Source: Alteromonas_F sp964429915
Lineage (GTDB): Bacteria; Pseudomonadota; Gammaproteobacteria; Enterobacterales; Alteromonadaceae
DNA length: 64,000 nt
Assembly: GCA_964429915.1 (NCBI GenBank)
Contig: CAYSDZ010000010.1
Span: 1-64,000 of the forward strand
Direction: 5' to 3'
Below, piece after piece: positions 51,946 to 61,273 of the stretch. The first letter of the stretch is position 1. Every line of letters begins with the position of its first letter. The notes under the pieces were generated by a model, which was not told the DNA's origin, searched no databases, and was given only the letters and a program-made list of their open reading frames with translations. The translations under genes and the position numbers were made by a program.

Positions 51946-52696
51946 TCAGTATATGCCTAAACAGACATGGCCAAATTCAAATGGGTTAGGTAAAAAAGTG
52001 CGCGATCCAAAAGTCATTGTTGCATTAGATTTTGAATCCAAGGCCGAGGCATTGGCGCTTGTTGACACTCTGTCTCCCGTTGAGTGCAAGCTAAAAGTGG
52101 GTAAAGAAATGTTCACCCGTTTCGGTCCTGACTTTGTTAAACAGCTCGTTTCGCTTAATTATGACGTTTTTCTTGATCTAAAATTTCACGATATTCCCAA
52201 TACGGTGGCAAAGGCGTGTAAAGCTGCCGCCGAGCTTGGTATTTGGATGGTTAACGTGCATGCCTCTGGCGGCGTAGAAATGATGAAAGCCGCAAAACAA
52301 GCTATTCATACTTCAACACATCCCAACACCTTATTGACGGCAGTGACAGTACTCACAAGCATGGATCAAAAACAGTTATCCGACATTGTTTCGCAAACAA
52401 CGCCAGAACAGCAAGTGTTAAAACTCGCAAAGCTTGCTTATCAGTCGGGTGTGGATGGGGTGGTTTGCTCTGCAAAAGAAGCTGAATTATTGAGACAAAA
52501 CTTACCAACACAATTTATGTTAGTGACGCCAGGTATCCGCCCGCAAGGAAGTGAAAAAGGCGATCAGAAACGCGTCGTCACGCCAGTAGATGCCATTGCA
52601 TCCGGTGTTGATTATCTTGTAATGGGCCGGCCCATTACTCAATCTCAACACCCCTTGGACACATTAAAGGCAATAAATCAATCTATAGCGTCTTAA
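51935..52696 (+). CDS. pyrF: Orotidine 5'-phosphate decarboxylase PyrF
   Basis: About 250 residues, a TIM-barrel enzyme making UMP. VIVALDFES and the catalytic FLDLKFHDIPNT (lysine-aspartate network) plus TPGIRP are signature motifs. ATG 51935 has AAAGG 5 bases upstream and lies inside lapB; ATG 51953 after the lapB stop is an alternative. The 3' end overlaps ald tail to tail by 14 bases. Confidence 0.96.
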   Translation: MENSQYMPKQTWPNSNGLGKKVRDPKVIVALDFESKAEALALVDTLSPVECKLKVGKEMFTRFGPDFVKQLVSLNYDVFLDLKFHDIPNTVAKACKAAAELGIWMVNVHASGGVEMMKAAKQAIHTSTHPNTLLTAVTVLTSMDQKQLSDIVSQTTPEQQVLKLAKLAYQSGVDGVVCSAKEAELLRQNLPTQFMLVTPGIRPQGSEKGDQKRVVTPVDAIASGVDYLVMGRPITQSQHPLDTLKAINQSIAS

Positions 52697-53816
52697 GCGC
52701 AGTGGCTGCATCTAAAAAATCAAGCGAGAGTGATTCGCCCAGAGCATCAATAACTGCCTTGTAGGTAATCTTACCTTTGTGAACATTAAGGCCATTTAAA
52801 AGATGCGGATCATCCAACATAGCTTGAGCAGGGCCTTTATTAGCCAAGGCTATTCCGAACGGTAATGTCGAGTTATTGAGAGCAATAGTAGAGGTCCGAG
52901 CGACGCCGCCTGGCATGTTTGCAACGCAATAGTGAACAACATCGTCAATAATGTAGACAGGGTCCTGATGGGTTGTCGCTTTTGAGGTTTCAAAACAGCC
53001 GCCTTGATCTATTGCAACATCTACCAAAACAGAGCCCGGCTTCATTGCCTCAATGTGTTCTCGGTTGAGAAGTTTTGGAGCAGCAGCGCCTGGTATCAAA
53101 ACAGCGCCAACAACCAAATCAGCATTGGCTGAATATCGCTCTATTGCATCTACAGTAGAAAATACTGTTTTTACGCGCCCTAAAAAGATGTCGTCAAGTT
53201 GACGCAAGCGCGAGAGAGACTTATCTAATATCACCACTTCTGCACCTAGGCCAATCGCCATTTTTGCCGCGTTTGTACCAACGACACCGCCACCCAAAAT
53301 CACCACTTTTCCGGGCTCAACACCAGGCACACCACCTAATAAGGTGCCGCTGCCTTTATGCGCTTTTTGTAAAAAATGCGCGCCGGCTTGAATCGACATT
53401 CTTCCAGCAACTTCACTCATCGGTGCCAATAATGGCAAGCTTCCAAAGCGATCGCTTACGGTTTCGTACGCAATACATGTTGCGCCCGATTCTACCAGTA
53501 ACTGTGTTTGTTGTGGGTCTGGAGCTAAATGCAGATAAGTGTATAAAGTTTGCCCTTCACTTAGCATTTTGCACTCATTTGGCTGTGGCTCTTTAACCTT
53601 GATGATCATTTCAGCCTTGTCAAAAACACCTTCAGCAGAAGCTTCAAGTTCAGCCCCTGCGTTGACGTACATCTCGTCGCTAAAACCAATTTCGGCACCC
53701 GCATTTTGTTCAACTAATACTTTATGACCATTAGCAACAAACTCTTTAACCGCAGTAGGTGTTAAACCAACTCGATACTCGTGATTTTTTATTTCTCTTG
53801 GTACACCTATCAGCAT
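52683..53816 (-). CDS. ald: Alanine dehydrogenase
   Basis: A 377-residue NAD-dependent enzyme interconverting alanine and pyruvate plus ammonia. GVPREIKNHEYRVGLTP is the family N-terminus, KVKEPQ holds a conserved lysine, VVILGGGVVGTNAAKMA is the NAD loop, and VDVAIDQGGCFETS near 268-281 contains the catalytic aspartate. It is divergent from lrp across 147 very AT-rich bases, an arrangement in which Lrp usually controls ald. Confidence 0.96.
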   Translation of the reverse strand: MLIGVPREIKNHEYRVGLTPTAVKEFVANGHKVLVEQNAGAEIGFSDEMYVNAGAELEASAEGVFDKAEMIIKVKEPQPNECKMLSEGQTLYTYLHLAPDPQQTQLLVESGATCIAYETVSDRFGSLPLLAPMSEVAGRMSIQAGAHFLQKAHKGSGTLLGGVPGVEPGKVVILGGGVVGTNAAKMAIGLGAEVVILDKSLSRLRQLDDIFLGRVKTVFSTVDAIERYSANADLVVGAVLIPGAAAPKLLNREHIEAMKPGSVLVDVAIDQGGCFETSKATTHQDPVYIIDDVVHYCVANMPGGVARTSTIALNNSTLPFGIALANKGPAQAMLDDPHLLNGLNVHKGKITYKAVIDALGESLSLDFLDAATALKTL

Positions 53817-53963
53817 AATAATCTCTTGTATTTATAAAAGTATAAAATAGGAGTATAGACAAGAAACACCGAAATGAGTTGCTGAATATTATAAAAGTGC
53901 AATACTATATTCTTAATTTGCTATTAAATTAAAAATTAAATTCTTCGGAAATGTCAAAAACAT

Positions 53964-54431
53964 ATGAATAAAAAACTAGACAAAATTGATAAAAGTATAC
54001 TGCGTATTTTGCAGCAGGACGGTCGAATATCGAATATCGATTTATCAAAAAGAGTCGGCTTAAGTGCGAGTCCTTGTTTAGAGCGTGTTCGTCGGCTGGA
54101 AGAACAGGGATATATACTGGGCTATCAAGCGACTGTGTGCCCGAAAAAGCTGGGTGCTGCCATGCTTGTGTTTGTCGAGATAACCTTAGATCGTACTTCA
54201 TCAGATGTTTTCTCTGAGTTTTCGTCAGCTGTACAAAAGCAACCTAACATTCAAGAATGCCACTTAGTATCAGGGAATTTTGATTTTTTACTGAAAACGC
54301 GCGTTGCAGATATGTCTAGCTATCGAAAATTACTCGGTGATACCTTACTGGCATTACCAAGCGTCAGTGCTTCGCGAACCTATGTTGTAATGGAAGAAGT
54401 GAAAAGCACACAGCAAGTCAAAATTTTGTGA
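53964..54431 (+). CDS. lrp: Leucine-responsive regulatory protein (Lrp/AsnC family)
   Basis: A 155-residue regulator: winged HTH at about 5-55 (KLDKIDKSILRILQQDGR then SKRVGLSASPCLERVRRLE), and a RAM ligand-binding domain with VSGNFDFLLK. The identity as Lrp follows from the lrp-ftsK-lolA-rarA-serS order. It probably controls the divergent ald as well as itself; the shared gap holds a direct repeat of ATTAAATT. Confidence 0.92.
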   Translation: MNKKLDKIDKSILRILQQDGRISNIDLSKRVGLSASPCLERVRRLEEQGYILGYQATVCPKKLGAAMLVFVEITLDRTSSDVFSEFSSAVQKQPNIQECHLVSGNFDFLLKTRVADMSSYRKLLGDTLLALPSVSASRTYVVMEEVKSTQQVKIL

Positions 54432-54489
54432 TAATCTTTACAGATCAAACAAGTATAAAATAGTAATAGTTAGTAGGTTTTTTTTGGGA

Positions 54490-56937
54490 ATGACTGCGCA
54501 ATTAACCGGTGGACAAAGGTTGAAAGAGGCTGGCATGATGCTGGTATGTGCCTTCGCCTTCTTTTTACTCATAGCTCTAGCCTCTTTTCATCCAAGCGAT
54601 CCCGGCTGGAGTCAAGCTGGATTACAACCAGATATTAAAAACTGGGTAGGGAAACTAGGAGCATGGCTTGCCGACCTGCTGTACTTTACTTTTGGTTATT
54701 TAGCTTTCTCTATTCCATTATGCATTGCCCTGTTTGCTTGGTTTTCTTTTCAAAACTTTAAAAAGATAGATGAATTAGACTATTTAACTATTGCGCTTCG
54801 TATTCTCGGCATATTGCTTGTGGTTGTTGGGGCTGCTGGTATTTCGAGTATCAATTTTGATGATTTTTATACCTTTAGTGCAGGCGGTTTGGTTGGCGAT
54901 GTGATCAGTGCTGCACTTATTCCTTATTTCAACATCGCAGGCACCATTTTGCTTCTGTTGTGTTTTCTGTGTACTGGATTTACGCTGACGACGGGAATTT
55001 CATGGGTCACCCTTATCGACGGCGTTGGGGCAGGGGTGTTGTGGTGCTTTAATGCACTGCTTAGCAGCAGCGAAACCTTGCCAAGATGGATTAATACATT
55101 CAAAGCTACTCGATTGACTAAGCTCAACGACGACAAACAAAGCAGCGATCAAAATGAAATAGTGGAAGAATTGGACATTACTGCACTTAAAGTGGCTCCT
55201 CCACCTTATGAAAGCAATCAGCATGCAAATGAATCAGCGCTTAGTAGAGAAGATGAAAAATCTGATATAGAGCTTGAGCATCGAATAGAGCCAAGTTTTC
55301 AACTCTCTGATATCGACACTGATACTGCTTTAACTAACAATGATTCGGTCCATCAAAGTACTAAGCCATCACAAGCAAAACGAATCAACACGATTTCAGA
55401 ACTTAGAGAACAGGTTGAAAAAGAAGCCGCGCCTTTGCCTGAGGGCGTAATGCCTTCATTTGAGCTTTTGGAAAAAGCAGGGGCGAAAGACAACCCGATA
55501 TCTCAAGAAGAGTTAGATGCTGTTTCACGGTTAGTTGAATCCAAACTAGCCGATTTTAATATTGAAGCGACAGTGGTCGGTATTTTTCCGGGCCCAGTCA
55601 TCACGCGCTTTGAACTCGACCTAGCTCCAGGGGTGAAAGTATCAAAAATTACAGGGCTGTCCAAAGATTTAGCTAGGGCCATGTCAGCGATTTCTGTTCG
55701 AGTTGTAGAGGTTATTCCAGGGAAATCAGTGATTGGATTAGAATTACCGAACAAACACAGGGAAATGGTGAGGCTAAGCGAAGTTATTACCTGTAAAAAG
55801 TTTGTAGACAACGCTTCATCATTAACCATGGTTCTTGGCGCTGATATCAGTGGCAAACCGGTCATCGTTGATCTTGCGAAAATGCCTCACTTATTAGTAG
55901 CAGGTACCACAGGGTCGGGTAAGTCTGTGGGCGTTAACGTGATGATATTGAGCTTGCTTTACAAATCGACGCCTGAAGACGTACGCATGATAATGATCGA
56001 CCCTAAAATGCTTGAGCTATCTGTGTATGAGGGTATTCCCCATCTACTTTCCGAAGTTGTTACTGATATGAAGCAGGCAGCAAATGCGCTGCGTTGGTGT
56101 GTAGGTGAAATGGAACGCAGGTATAAGCTTATGTCTGCGCTAGGAGTTAGAAATTTAAAGGGCTATAACGCAAAGGTGTTAGCGGCTAAAGAAACAGGCG
56201 AACCTATTTTAGACCCTTTATGGAAGTCTGAAGAGAGTATGGAGGAAACCGCGCCAGAGCTAGAAAAATTACCAGCTATTGTGGTTATCGTTGACGAATT
56301 TGCCGACATGATGATGATTGTAGGTAAAAAAGTAGAAGAGCTAATCGCCCGAATAGCGCAAAAGGCGAGGGCTGCTGGGATCCATTTAATATTAGCCACA
56401 CAGCGCCCTTCTGTTGATGTAATAACAGGCTTGATTAAAGCTAATATTCCAACTCGTATTGCTTTTCAGGTCTCGAGCAAAATTGACTCAAGAACTATTT
56501 TGGATCAACAAGGTGCCGAAGCGCTTTTAGGAATGGGTGATATGCTCTATTTGCCGCCGGGCAATCCTGTTCCAACGCGTGTGCATGGCGCGTTTGTTGA
56601 TGATCACGAAGTACATGCTGTTGTGGCAGACTGGAAGTTACGCGGTGAGCCAGAATACATCGATGAAATTCTCGATGGTGAATCAGGCGCAGACATTCTG
56701 TTGCCCGGTGAGCAAGCAGAAAATGCAGATGAAGAATTTGATGCCTTTTACGATGAAGCGGTGTCTTTTGTTACAGAAAATCGTAAAGCTTCTGTATCGA
56801 GCGTGCAGAGAAAATTCAGAATTGGTTACAATCGTGCTGCTCGATTAGTTGAACAGATGGAAATGAGTGGTGTCGTAAGTTCACCCGGCCATAATGGCAA
56901 TAGAGAGGTGTTGGCACCACCTCCACCTAAGGAGTAG
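54490..56937 (+). CDS. ftsK: DNA translocase FtsK
   Basis: An 815-residue septal DNA pump. Four membrane helices occupy residues 1-170; a short linker (about 195-320) replaces the 600-residue one of E. coli. The motor has Walker A AGTTGSGKSVG near 470 and Walker B VVIVDEFADMMM near 600. The C-terminal gamma winged helix (SVSSVQRKFRIGYNRAARL) reads KOPS and activates XerCD. An in-frame TTG at 54484 is an alternative start. Confidence 0.96.
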   Translation: MTAQLTGGQRLKEAGMMLVCAFAFFLLIALASFHPSDPGWSQAGLQPDIKNWVGKLGAWLADLLYFTFGYLAFSIPLCIALFAWFSFQNFKKIDELDYLTIALRILGILLVVVGAAGISSINFDDFYTFSAGGLVGDVISAALIPYFNIAGTILLLLCFLCTGFTLTTGISWVTLIDGVGAGVLWCFNALLSSSETLPRWINTFKATRLTKLNDDKQSSDQNEIVEELDITALKVAPPPYESNQHANESALSREDEKSDIELEHRIEPSFQLSDIDTDTALTNNDSVHQSTKPSQAKRINTISELREQVEKEAAPLPEGVMPSFELLEKAGAKDNPISQEELDAVSRLVESKLADFNIEATVVGIFPGPVITRFELDLAPGVKVSKITGLSKDLARAMSAISVRVVEVIPGKSVIGLELPNKHREMVRLSEVITCKKFVDNASSLTMVLGADISGKPVIVDLAKMPHLLVAGTTGSGKSVGVNVMILSLLYKSTPEDVRMIMIDPKMLELSVYEGIPHLLSEVVTDMKQAANALRWCVGEMERRYKLMSALGVRNLKGYNAKVLAAKETGEPILDPLWKSEESMEETAPELEKLPAIVVIVDEFADMMMIVGKKVEELIARIAQKARAAGIHLILATQRPSVDVITGLIKANIPTRIAFQVSSKIDSRTILDQQGAEALLGMGDMLYLPPGNPVPTRVHGAFVDDHEVHAVVADWKLRGEPEYIDEILDGESGADILLPGEQAENADEEFDAFYDEAVSFVTENRKASVSSVQRKFRIGYNRAARLVEQMEMSGVVSSPGHNGNREVLAPPPPKE

Positions 56938-56939
56938 TT

Positions 56940-57560
56940 ATGCGAACTCGTCTTTCCTGCTTAGTCGTATCTTGTGTTTTTTTATTTGCCTTTTCTGCAA
57001 AAGGTGAGGTTAATGAAGTAGAACTGAAACAGAAACTGTCCATGATAGACACACTCTCGGCGCAATTTGTGCAGCGAGTGTTTGATAGCGAAGAGGAAAT
57101 TTATCAGGCCAATGGACGTCTGTATGTTGCTAAACCTCAGAAAGTGAGATGGGAAACTCAGTTTCCCGAAGAGTCTTTAATGGTTGCCGACGGTAGTGCC
57201 GTATGGAATGTTGATACCTTTGTAGAACAAATTACTATCTTTGATCAAGAAAGTGCAATAACCAATAACCCACTGGTCTTACTCACTACATTAGACAACG
57301 AAGTGTGGTCTCAATTTAGTATTTCTAAAATCAGCGACAAGCCTGAAGCTTATGAAATTCAAGCCTTGGAGTCTGCTGCACAAATACAGCGTTTAACTAT
57401 TTTTTTTGCTGAAACTTCGATAACTGCTATTACGAGCGTTGATGCACAAGGCCAAGAAAGTCGATTAGAATTTTCAGACGTCCAGTTAAACGCCCGTCTT
57501 GAAGATGCGCTGTTTAACGTTGATATACCCGAAAACTACACTGTCGATGACCAACGATAG
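56940..57560 (+). CDS. lolA: Outer-membrane lipoprotein carrier LolA
   Basis: A 206-residue periplasmic chaperone that ferries lipoproteins from LolCDE to LolB. It has a signal peptide (about 1-22), then LSMIDTLSAQFVQRVFD and the core NGRLYVAKPQKVRWET, with the conserved arginine of the family. It starts 2 bases after ftsK and overlaps rarA by 14 bases. Confidence 0.94.
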   Translation: MRTRLSCLVVSCVFLFAFSAKGEVNEVELKQKLSMIDTLSAQFVQRVFDSEEEIYQANGRLYVAKPQKVRWETQFPEESLMVADGSAVWNVDTFVEQITIFDQESAITNNPLVLLTTLDNEVWSQFSISKISDKPEAYEIQALESAAQIQRLTIFFAETSITAITSVDAQGQESRLEFSDVQLNARLEDALFNVDIPENYTVDDQR

Positions 57561-58848
57561 CTCAGTTCCACTTGCAGCAAGAATGCGCCCACAATCAATA
57601 AAGGAATACGTGGGGCAGCCCCACCTTATGGGACAAGGAAAACCGTTACGCAAAATGATTGAGTCAGGGCAGTGTCATAGTATGGTCTTTTGGGGACCGC
57701 CTGGAACCGGGAAGACGACGCTAGCACGACTTATCGCTGAAAACGCACACGCAGAGGTCACAACGTTATCGGCGGTGACATCTGGGGTGAAGGATATACG
57801 CGCGGCTATCGAAAAAGCGATACAAAATAAACAGGTCGGAAGAAGAACGGTTCTGTTTGTTGATGAAGTACATCGTTTCAACAAAGGTCAGCAAGATGCC
57901 TTTCTGCCGTATGTAGAAGACGGTACAGTTTGTTTTATAGGCGCAACGACTGAAAACCCCTCTTTTGCGCTGAATAATGCACTTTTATCTCGTGCACGAA
58001 CCTATTTGCTCACTGCTTTAGACGATTCAGATATCGGGGACGTGATCGACAAGGCTTTATCCAACGATGTCGTGCTGAAATCACATTCGCTCGTTTTAGC
58101 GCCTGACGCACGAAGTACCCTGATCACATTAGCCGATGGCGATGGCAGGAAAGCCTTACAAGTATTGGAAATTGCAGCTGATTTTTCAGAAAATTCAACT
58201 ATTGAATCAAGTCACATAATACAAGCCAGTGGCGAAAAAATGGCTGCATATGATAACAAGGGCGACCATTTTTACGACCTTATTTCTGCTTTTCATAAAT
58301 CGGTAAGAGGCTCAGATGCCGAAGCCGCTTTATATTGGTACGCGAGAATCTTGATTGGTGGCGGAGACCCGCTGTATGTCGCAAGACGCCTATTGGCTAT
58401 CGCGACTGAAGATATCGGTACGGCTGATCCAAAAGCGATGGGCGTTGCGTTAAATGCGTGGGATATTTTTCATCGAGTCGGCCCCAAAGAGGGTGAGCGG
58501 GCAATCGCAGAAGCAGCTGTTTATTGTGCGCTAGCGCCAAAATCGAACGCTTTGTATATGGCATTTAACAATGCATTATCGCTTGCGAAATCAACGCATA
58601 GAGCACCCGTTCCGCTTCATTTAAGGAATGCTCCCACTGAATTGATGAAAACCTTGAGCTTCGGTAAGTCATACCGCTATGCCCATAACGAGCCACATGC
58701 CTATGCAGCAGGCGAAAACTATTTTCCGGAACAAATAACAAACGATCAGAAGCGTCTGTATTCCCCTTCAGCGCGTGGTTTTGAAAAAACGCTGAGCGCA
58801 AAAATTGAATATTTGCGAACCTTAGATAAATATCAGGAGAAAAAATGA
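57547..58848 (+). CDS. rarA: Replication-associated recombination protein RarA (MgsA)
   Basis: A 433-residue AAA+ ATPase of the clamp-loader type that acts at stalled forks. LAARMRPQSIKEYVGQ is the family N-terminus, Walker A is WGPPGTGKTTLA, Walker B LFVDEVHRFNKGQQDAFLP. The ATG at 57547 fits this N-terminus; an upstream ATG at 57499 is inside lolA with no family match. Confidence 0.96.
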   Translation: MTNDSSVPLAARMRPQSIKEYVGQPHLMGQGKPLRKMIESGQCHSMVFWGPPGTGKTTLARLIAENAHAEVTTLSAVTSGVKDIRAAIEKAIQNKQVGRRTVLFVDEVHRFNKGQQDAFLPYVEDGTVCFIGATTENPSFALNNALLSRARTYLLTALDDSDIGDVIDKALSNDVVLKSHSLVLAPDARSTLITLADGDGRKALQVLEIAADFSENSTIESSHIIQASGEKMAAYDNKGDHFYDLISAFHKSVRGSDAEAALYWYARILIGGGDPLYVARRLLAIATEDIGTADPKAMGVALNAWDIFHRVGPKEGERAIAEAAVYCALAPKSNALYMAFNNALSLAKSTHRAPVPLHLRNAPTELMKTLSFGKSYRYAHNEPHAYAAGENYFPEQITNDQKRLYSPSARGFEKTLSAKIEYLRTLDKYQEKK

Positions 58849-59228
58849 CCACCCCATTAAGTATCTACCTGTGGGTAGCCCTAGGGGGAGCCATAGGTGC
58901 ACCATTGCGATTTTATTTAACCCAAATCGCTGTTTCACTGTTTGGTAAGCAGTTTCCATTTGGTACACTTGCCGTTAATGTAATAGGTTCGTTTTCGATT
59001 GCTTTAATATACGGGCTGATTGAAAAAGGTAGCGTAGCCGATTCACCGTATCGATACTTAATCGGGGTGGGTTTGTTAGGTGCGCTGACCACTTTCTCTA
59101 CGTTTTCGTTTGAAACTCTGTCATTAATGAATAATGGGCTGTGGTTTAAAGCAATGACCAATGTAGTTTTGAATGTAACGGTTTGTTTATTCGCTACTTT
59201 TCTTGGCGTACAAATAATAAAAGGATAA
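58845..59228 (+). CDS. crcB: Fluoride channel CrcB/FluC
   Basis: A 127-residue, four-helix inner-membrane protein exporting fluoride as an antiparallel dimer. GGAIGAPLRFYL, FGTLAVNVIGSF and GALTTFSTFSFE hold the conserved pore glycines, asparagine and phenylalanine box. It overlaps the rarA stop (ATGA). No fluoride riboswitch can fit upstream since the gene begins inside rarA. Confidence 0.95.
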   Translation: MTTPLSIYLWVALGGAIGAPLRFYLTQIAVSLFGKQFPFGTLAVNVIGSFSIALIYGLIEKGSVADSPYRYLIGVGLLGALTTFSTFSFETLSLMNNGLWFKAMTNVVLNVTVCLFATFLGVQIIKG

Positions 59229-59238
59229 AACGCGGTTT

Positions 59239-60531
59239 ATGTTAGACCCAAAATATTTACGAAATAACATAGAAGAAACGGCTGAAAAATTAGCACAGCG
59301 GGGATTCAAGCTCGATATAGAAGCCTACTCGTCGTTAGAGGAACAACGTAAGGTACTCCAATCGCAAACTCAGGATTTACAAAATGAACGCAATATTCGC
59401 AGTAAATCTATCGGTAAAGCCAAAGCACAAGGGCAAGATATTGCGCCGCTGTTAGCTGAGGTTGGTGATCTGGGTGAAAAGCTAGATTCAGCCAAATCGC
59501 AATTAGCCGAAGTAATGGATGCACTTAACTTGTTTAGTCAGGGCATTCCAAACCTTCCCCACGAATCAGTACCTAACGGTAAAGATGAAAATGACAACAT
59601 AGAAGTGCTTACTTGGGGAACACCTCGTGAATTTGATTTCGACATTAAAGATCATGTAGATGTTGCTGATGGACTAGCAAAAGGTGCTGACTTTGAGATG
59701 GCATCTAAATTAACGGGTAGCCGCTTTGTTGTGATGCGAGGGAAAATCGCAAGGTTACACCGAGCTTTGGCTCAATTTATGTTGGACACTCACGTGTCTG
59801 AGCATGGCTATGAAGAAATGTATGTACCGCTTCTGGTGAATGAAGCGAGTATGTACGGTACTGGACAATTTCCTAAATTTTCAGAAGATGCCTTTCACAC
59901 CAAACCCGCAACTGAAGAAGGGCAGGGCTTGTCGTTAATTCCAACAGCCGAAGTGCCCCTAACCAACACAGTAAGGGATGAAATACTCAATTGTACCCAG
60001 TTGCCAATAAAATTGACGGCTCACACTCCCTGTTTTAGAAGTGAAGCGGGATCGTACGGTCGAGATACCAGAGGATTGATCCGTCAGCATCAATTCGAAA
60101 AAGTCGAGCTTGTCCAAGTGGTGAAACCAGAAGATAGCTTTGAAGCACTAGAGGCGCTAACAGGGCATGCCGAAGCCATTTTGAGAAAGCTAGAATTACC
60201 TTATCGAAAAGTTACGCTTTGCACGGGTGATATGGGTTTTGGTGCGTGTAAAACATACGATCTTGAAGTGTGGTTGCCGGCTCAAAATACCTATCGAGAA
60301 ATTTCCTCATGCTCGAACATGGGAGATTTCCAAGCGCGAAGAATGCAGGCTCGTTTTCGTCGCAGCGAAGGAGAAAAACCTGAATTGGTGCATACCTTAA
60401 ATGGTTCAGGGCTTGCAGTAGGAAGAACTTTAGTCGCAATACTGGAAAACAATCAGCAAGCAGACGGCAGTGTGCTAATTCCTGCTGTATTGGTGCCCTA
60501 CATGAACGGCGAAACGGTTATAACCAGATAG
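59239..60531 (+). CDS. serS: Seryl-tRNA synthetase
   Basis: A 430-residue class II synthetase (E. coli 430). An N-terminal coiled-coil arm (about 25-105) grips the long variable arm of tRNA-Ser. TAEVPLTN is near motif 1/2, FRSEAGSYGRDTRGLIRQHQFEKVE is motif 2, and the late NGSGLAVGRTLVAILEN is motif 3. The gene order with rarA and crcB is conserved. Confidence 0.98.
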   Translation: MLDPKYLRNNIEETAEKLAQRGFKLDIEAYSSLEEQRKVLQSQTQDLQNERNIRSKSIGKAKAQGQDIAPLLAEVGDLGEKLDSAKSQLAEVMDALNLFSQGIPNLPHESVPNGKDENDNIEVLTWGTPREFDFDIKDHVDVADGLAKGADFEMASKLTGSRFVVMRGKIARLHRALAQFMLDTHVSEHGYEEMYVPLLVNEASMYGTGQFPKFSEDAFHTKPATEEGQGLSLIPTAEVPLTNTVRDEILNCTQLPIKLTAHTPCFRSEAGSYGRDTRGLIRQHQFEKVELVQVVKPEDSFEALEALTGHAEAILRKLELPYRKVTLCTGDMGFGACKTYDLEVWLPAQNTYREISSCSNMGDFQARRMQARFRRSEGEKPELVHTLNGSGLAVGRTLVAILENNQQADGSVLIPAVLVPYMNGETVITR

Positions 60532-60540
60532 CGTAATTGC

Positions 60541-60870
60541 CTACAAACATTTAGCAGGTTTCGGTAAACCTGCTAACTTTGTTGCTTGCTTTGCTGGTCC
60601 TTTTGGAAATAAGCGATGTAAATAGCGACTGTTTCCTTTCTCTGGACCTAACTTTACTGCCATAGCTTTTACTAATGCTCTGATCGCAGGGCTAGTTTGG
60701 TATTCTTCGTAAAACTCTCTGACAAAACGAACCACTTCCCAGTGTGCGTCGGAGAGACTTATCTGTTCGTTTTCTGCGATAATAGAAACTAGTGGCTCAC
60801 TCCATTTTGTGTGATCCAGTAAGTATCCTTCATTATCCGTTTCTATATACTGTTCGTTTAATATCAACAT
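60541..60870 (-). CDS. tusE: Sulfurtransferase TusE (DsrC family)
   Basis: A 109-residue protein, nearly the same as E. coli TusE along its length. The active cysteine is the penultimate residue in PKPAKCL. TusE takes persulfide from TusBCD and passes it to MnmA for 2-thiouridine of tRNA. It lies 49 bases after tusC; tusB, usually between, is missing. The last codons carry a hairpin. Confidence 0.96.
   Translation of the reverse strand: MLILNEQYIETDNEGYLLDHTKWSEPLVSIIAENEQISLSDAHWEVVRFVREFYEEYQTSPAIRALVKAMAVKLGPEKGNSRYLHRLFPKGPAKQATKLAGLPKPAKCL
60551..60576 (+). terminator. Hairpin at the serS/tusE junction
   Basis: A perfect 11-bp stem, TTAGCAGGTTT/AAACCTGCTAA, with a CGGT loop, inside the end of tusE. 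Downstream bases are only moderately T-rich on either strand. It probably terminates serS, maybe tusE too. Confidence 0.55.
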
Positions 60871-60919
60871 TATTTAGGTTACGCGTAACTAAAAAATTTT
60901 CATAACATACTAAGGTACA

Positions 60920-61273
60920 TTAAAACACAATGGTAAAATCAGCGGCATTCACTAACGCCTCTTTTTTATCTTTTTCTATTAGAGACACAGAATCAATGAG
61001 TTCTTCTCTATTGATGTTTTTGTTCTCAATGGTTGAGGCGCACGCCCACACGGGCTCCACATCGAAAAATTCAAATCCGGCTATGCGCTTTGCCGTATTC
61101 TTCTGATCGTTTTTAGGCAGCTGCTGTTTCATCAATTGATAAATACCGTCTCCCTCAAACAAAACTTCTGCGCTGTGACCGTATGCCGTTGAGGCCATGA
61201 TAAAGTCATGCGCTTCGTCAGTAGTTGCGTTAAGGTACGGGGCTGTGCGTACAATGAAAACGATATGAGCCAT
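60920..61273 (-). CDS. tusC: TusC-family sulfur relay subunit
   Basis: A 117-residue DsrF-like protein (E. coli TusC 119). MAHIVFIVRTAPYLN and the HSAEVLFEGDGIYQL segment are typical; there is no active cysteine, as usual for the subunit. ATG 61273 overlaps the tusD stop (TAATG); an in-frame TTG at 61297 lies inside tusD and is rejected. Confidence 0.88.
   Translation of the reverse strand: MAHIVFIVRTAPYLNATTDEAHDFIMASTAYGHSAEVLFEGDGIYQLMKQQLPKNDQKNTAKRIAGFEFFDVEPVWACASTIENKNINREELIDSVSLIEKDKKEALVNAADFTIVF

Noticed and set aside
55503..55865. A 120-codon open frame on the minus strand
   Set aside because: Antisense to the ftsK motor region; composition is Ser/Thr-rich shadow coding.
58700..58845. 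Fluoride riboswitch before crcB
   Set aside because: crcB starts inside the end of rarA with no leader, so there is no room for the aptamer.
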